A stretch of 54,018 nucleotides of DNA from Achromobacter sp. Bel (GTDB lineage: Bacteria; Pseudomonadota; Gammaproteobacteria; Burkholderiales; Burkholderiaceae_B). The notes below the pieces were generated by a model, which worked only from the letters and a program-made list of their open reading frames with translations, made no database searches and had not been told where the DNA came from. A program made the translations under genes and the position numbers. Below are positions 52,701-54,018 of this stretch, in pieces. The stretch spans positions 1 to 54,018 of the forward strand of contig NZ_JABBJN010000039.1 of NCBI RefSeq assembly GCF_012928505.1, given 5' to 3'. The first letter of the stretch is position 1. Every line of letters begins with the position of its first letter.

Positions 52701-54018
52701 CCGACTTCTTGACCATTTTGTAGTCGTAGCCGTCCTCGGCGTTCTGGCCGGGCAGGATGTTGACGTCGCGGTCTGCCGACATCACCAAGTCCTTCTGCGC
52801 GCCAACGTTCGAGCCCGCCACGGTCAGGTCGCGTCCGGCCATCAGCACGGCCGTGTCGCCGGTGAAGGTCGTCGCCAATGACTGTTCCCAGTCGAGGGCC
52901 GTCTTGGTGTGAGTGGTCTTGGACGAGAGGAAACCCGTGGTCTTGTAGCGGACCTCGTCGTAAGCCGATCCGGTTTCTGCCCCGGCGATCAGATTGATGT
53001 CGCGCCCTGCTCCCGCGGCGAGCTGCTTGCCAGCGGTGACTTCGGCCGCACGCGCATTGACGTCCTGGCTCGCGATCATCGTGAGGTTGCCGCCCGCGGC
53101 GAGGGTCGAGCCGATCTCCGTGCTGGTGCTCAAGTCGTGGCGGTTCCGGGCGTTCAGGACCAGGGATTCACCGTGGCTTTCGGTAAGCGTCTCCAAGGCG
53201 ATGTCGCGGCCTGCCTGCAGGCGCGCATCGTCCTTGACGGAGACCTGCGCGGCGGTCAGGGTGATGTCGCGCCCCGCCTGCATGCTGAGGTTGCCGGCAT
53301 CCACGCGGGCGACGCCGCTGATGTGCGAGCCCCAGGTGTTGCCGAAATCCTCTGAGGCCGCGGTGGACGTGAGGGCGATGTCTCGCCCTGCCTTCAAGGC
53401 AACGTTGTCGCCCTTGATCAGCGAGACCAGGTTCGTCAGGTCTTCGCGCGCGGCAAGGTCGACGGTGGATCCCTGGATCAGGCCGCCGGCCTGGTTGACG
53501 ATGTTGCCCGCCGTCATGACGGTAGCGTCGCGTGCGCCGATAGTGCCGCTGTTGACGATGTCGCCTTCGGCCGCCAGTTTGACGTCCCGGCCGGCCATAA
53601 GGGTACCATCGCCCTTGAGGTCGCCGTCGCGGACCAGCAGGTAGACCTGGGGCACGAGCACGGTGTCGGTGGTGCCGTCGGGCAACGTGACGGTCTGCGC
53701 CACCAGCCAGACCAGGTCGGTAGCCAGGTGGCGCTGCTGCTCCTCGGTCAGAGCAACACCAAGCTGGATGCCGTTGTCGCGGGCGAATTGCGCGCCGGCG
53801 GCGAGCAGAGCCTTGTACTGGCTGTCGTTGTTGCCGTAGCTTTCGAGGAAGCGCTGGCCGGTGGTGGCCAGGATCTGGTCAGACACCAGCTTTTGCTCGT
53901 AGAAGCCGTCGCCCAGGCGCTTGGGCTGGCCCGAAGGCGTCAGGAACTTGGCGCCCGGGGGGACCAGGGAGTCCCAGTTGCCCAGGCGCGCACCCGACAG
54001 GTTATTGCCGTCGGCGAC
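49717..54018 (-). CDS. CdiA/filamentous-haemagglutinin-type toxin, 3' part (5' end outside window)
   Basis: The frame is open to the window edge, so at least 1433 residues are visible and the start is missing; a GTG at 53886 is internal. The N-terminal visible part (RFLESYGNNDSQYKALLAAG, LVPQVYLLVRDGDL) is the adhesin/FHA region. Long haemagglutinin repeats follow (such as VKLAAEGDIVNSGTIGARDA and ALKAGRDIALTS). A pretoxin region runs from about 50.8 kb to 50.0 kb, with a degenerate VENN-like TELTNNALTL. The last 98 residues (49720-50013) are an unassigned toxin domain with HRFEGTNGEFHWNGSS. This domain is AT-rich like its immunity gene. Confidence 0.9.
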   Translation of the reverse strand, partial: VADGNNLSGARLGNWDSLVPPGAKFLTPSGQPKRLGDGFYEQKLVSDQILATTGQRFLESYGNNDSQYKALLAAGAQFARDNGIQLGVALTEEQQRHLATDLVWLVAQTVTLPDGTTDTVLVPQVYLLVRDGDLKGDGTLMAGRDVKLAAEGDIVNSGTIGARDATVMTAGNIVNQAGGLIQGSTVDLAAREDLTNLVSLIKGDNVALKAGRDIALTSTAASEDFGNTWGSHISGVARVDAGNLSMQAGRDITLTAAQVSVKDDARLQAGRDIALETLTESHGESLVLNARNRHDLSTSTEIGSTLAAGGNLTMIASQDVNARAAEVTAGKQLAAGAGRDINLIAGAETGSAYDEVRYKTTGFLSSKTTHTKTALDWEQSLATTFTGDTAVLMAGRDLTVAGSNVGAQKDLVMSADRDVNILPGQNAEDGYDYKMVKKSGFGAMGGFSYGTSQQTDSLDSKKVFHNASTVGSVEGDVLINAGGALNVMGSNVIARQGDITLIGKEVNIGAALDTTQQKEFHEIKQTGLSVNANAPLVDAMQTAGRMGDAAGRTDNKVMQGLALATTGLAAVNAYDAVAADPKSAGGVSVSINFGVSKSQSTTDRASSSVLGSTVAAGKDLTIVAAGAGAASDVTVTGSRLSAGNNAIIKADGDILLEAAQNTFEQHTKNKSYSGSVGIGVSANSEDGIGVMLNVSAGGGRGRADGKDINWTYTDVVAGNVLALQSGSDTSLIGAIASADQIIASVGKNLRIETLQDISTYDAKQKSAGIQANICLYGYCKSSVSGNVSQGRMDSNFQSATQQAGLKAGDGGFLVNVGQNTTLMGGVVSSSEQAVADGLNQLSTDTLTVNDLQNTARYKADQVALSGGYSWGGSGGGEKKKSDVGTNSKGQAAGGADKVPGTSLPTSSNGMSAGMPVVVAASGNANSTTYSAVSGGSVVIRDDAGQLALTGKTAAETIASLNRDTSDTLNALKPIFDKEKIEAGFEIASEASRQMGQFLTNRAKEIDALKTRAKDKTLSQTERDQAAATAEKLDSEWGPSGSYRRVVGAISAGAAGNVTGGTGAFVQAAAVNYLQGLGASQVKKLADSMGGRPDSEAARALLHGIVGCAGAAASSGNCSSGALGAAASSVIAKLIGMAAGDELSAEEREARGNLIASIVAGISDATSMDTTTSTLAAITELTNNALTLSDLKRFGAEASTCEAFGNCDEVQENFRKLSIETQETMIAVCAADANACRERYGDFVEQVTEYREELDKLSGMDLPAGLRNDVAIYFLHNADAVSMVLHTEIAADLQKRYGISSETAIGLVAAASAVMGTTKGPKGSSLPTQDATVASNGLVFKSNPKHTLGQPGNRPNAGIEPQNSLGIFEQSIASSKQYPNKEVRFAVDRKGDVHRFEGTNGEFHWNGSSGDTRNPLVGSQIPSDVQKQLGVKIK

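Noticed and set aside
53886..53888. GTG as the true start of the CdiA-like gene
   Set aside because: The frame stays open to the window edge and the upstream codons read as continuing adhesin sequence, so the start lies outside the window.

Overview
The window is GC-rich chromosomal DNA of a betaproteobacterium, most probably an Achromobacter- or Bordetella-like member of the Alcaligenaceae (Burkholderiales). This is inferred from strong G/C third-position codon use, an FNR regulator with a Cx2Cx5C cluster, a two-HMA CopA, an FHA/CdiA-type haemagglutinin, and dense operons joined by ATGA overlaps. No rRNA, tRNA, intact insertion sequence, CRISPR array or replication origin was seen.

Region 1 (1-11.9 kb): a TetR regulator is followed by a divergent catabolic locus. 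The leftward operon encodes a GntR/FadR regulator, an acetylpolyamine amidohydrolase-like deacetylase, a hydroxylysine-kinase-like APH kinase and a class III PLP enzyme of the phospho-lyase-like (AGXT2L) type. The rightward operon encodes a class II aldolase, a complete dipeptide-type ABC importer with a fused double ATPase, and a GhrA-like 2-hydroxyacid dehydrogenase. A perfect palindrome with a FadR-type core lies between them. Together they suggest uptake, deacetylation, phosphorylation and phospho-elimination of an amino-alcohol compound.

Region 2 (12-23.4 kb): a CueR-type promoter drives copA. A lipoprotein and a frameshifted hypothetical gene follow. Next comes a stress/redox group: an AhpD-like CMD protein, an NmrA-like epimerase, an Ohr/OsmC peroxidase, a LysR regulator, a cupin, an ECF41 sigma factor and a metallo-beta-lactamase-fold enzyme. 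A textbook ECF41 promoter precedes the LysR gene and an LTTR-like box precedes the CMD operon, suggesting a sigma to LysR to operon cascade. A sulfide:quinone-reductase-like flavoprotein with a DUF1641 partner ends this region.

Region 3 (23.4-34.5 kb): housekeeping and stress genes: clpB with a sigma-32-like promoter, a gamma-glutamylcyclotransferase-like protein, fnr, a secreted alpha/beta hydrolase, an MHS-family transporter, an ArsR/SRPBCC/DUF899 operon with a long gene overlap, a ferredoxin, a Nudix hydrolase and yegD.

Region 4 (34.5-39.4 kb): a siderophore uptake unit: an RhtX/FptX-type permease, a cupin, a TonB-dependent receptor and an AraC/PchR-like regulator. A perfect Fur-like palindrome and two 17-bp direct repeats 21 bp apart lie upstream of the receptor.

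Region 5 (39.4-49.2 kb): small accessory genes (DUF3820, isochorismatase, OsmC, NlpE-like lipoprotein, a solute-binding protein lacking a signal peptide), the fmdA/fmdB formamidase pair, a class V aminotransferase divergent from an Lrp/AsnC regulator, and an ABC-F protein with a uORF-containing leader.

Region 6 (49.2 kb to end): an AT-rich immunity gene overlaps the 3' end of a very large CdiA/FHA-type gene that runs off the window, forming a contact-dependent inhibition module. An imperfect REP-like inverted repeat lies beside it.
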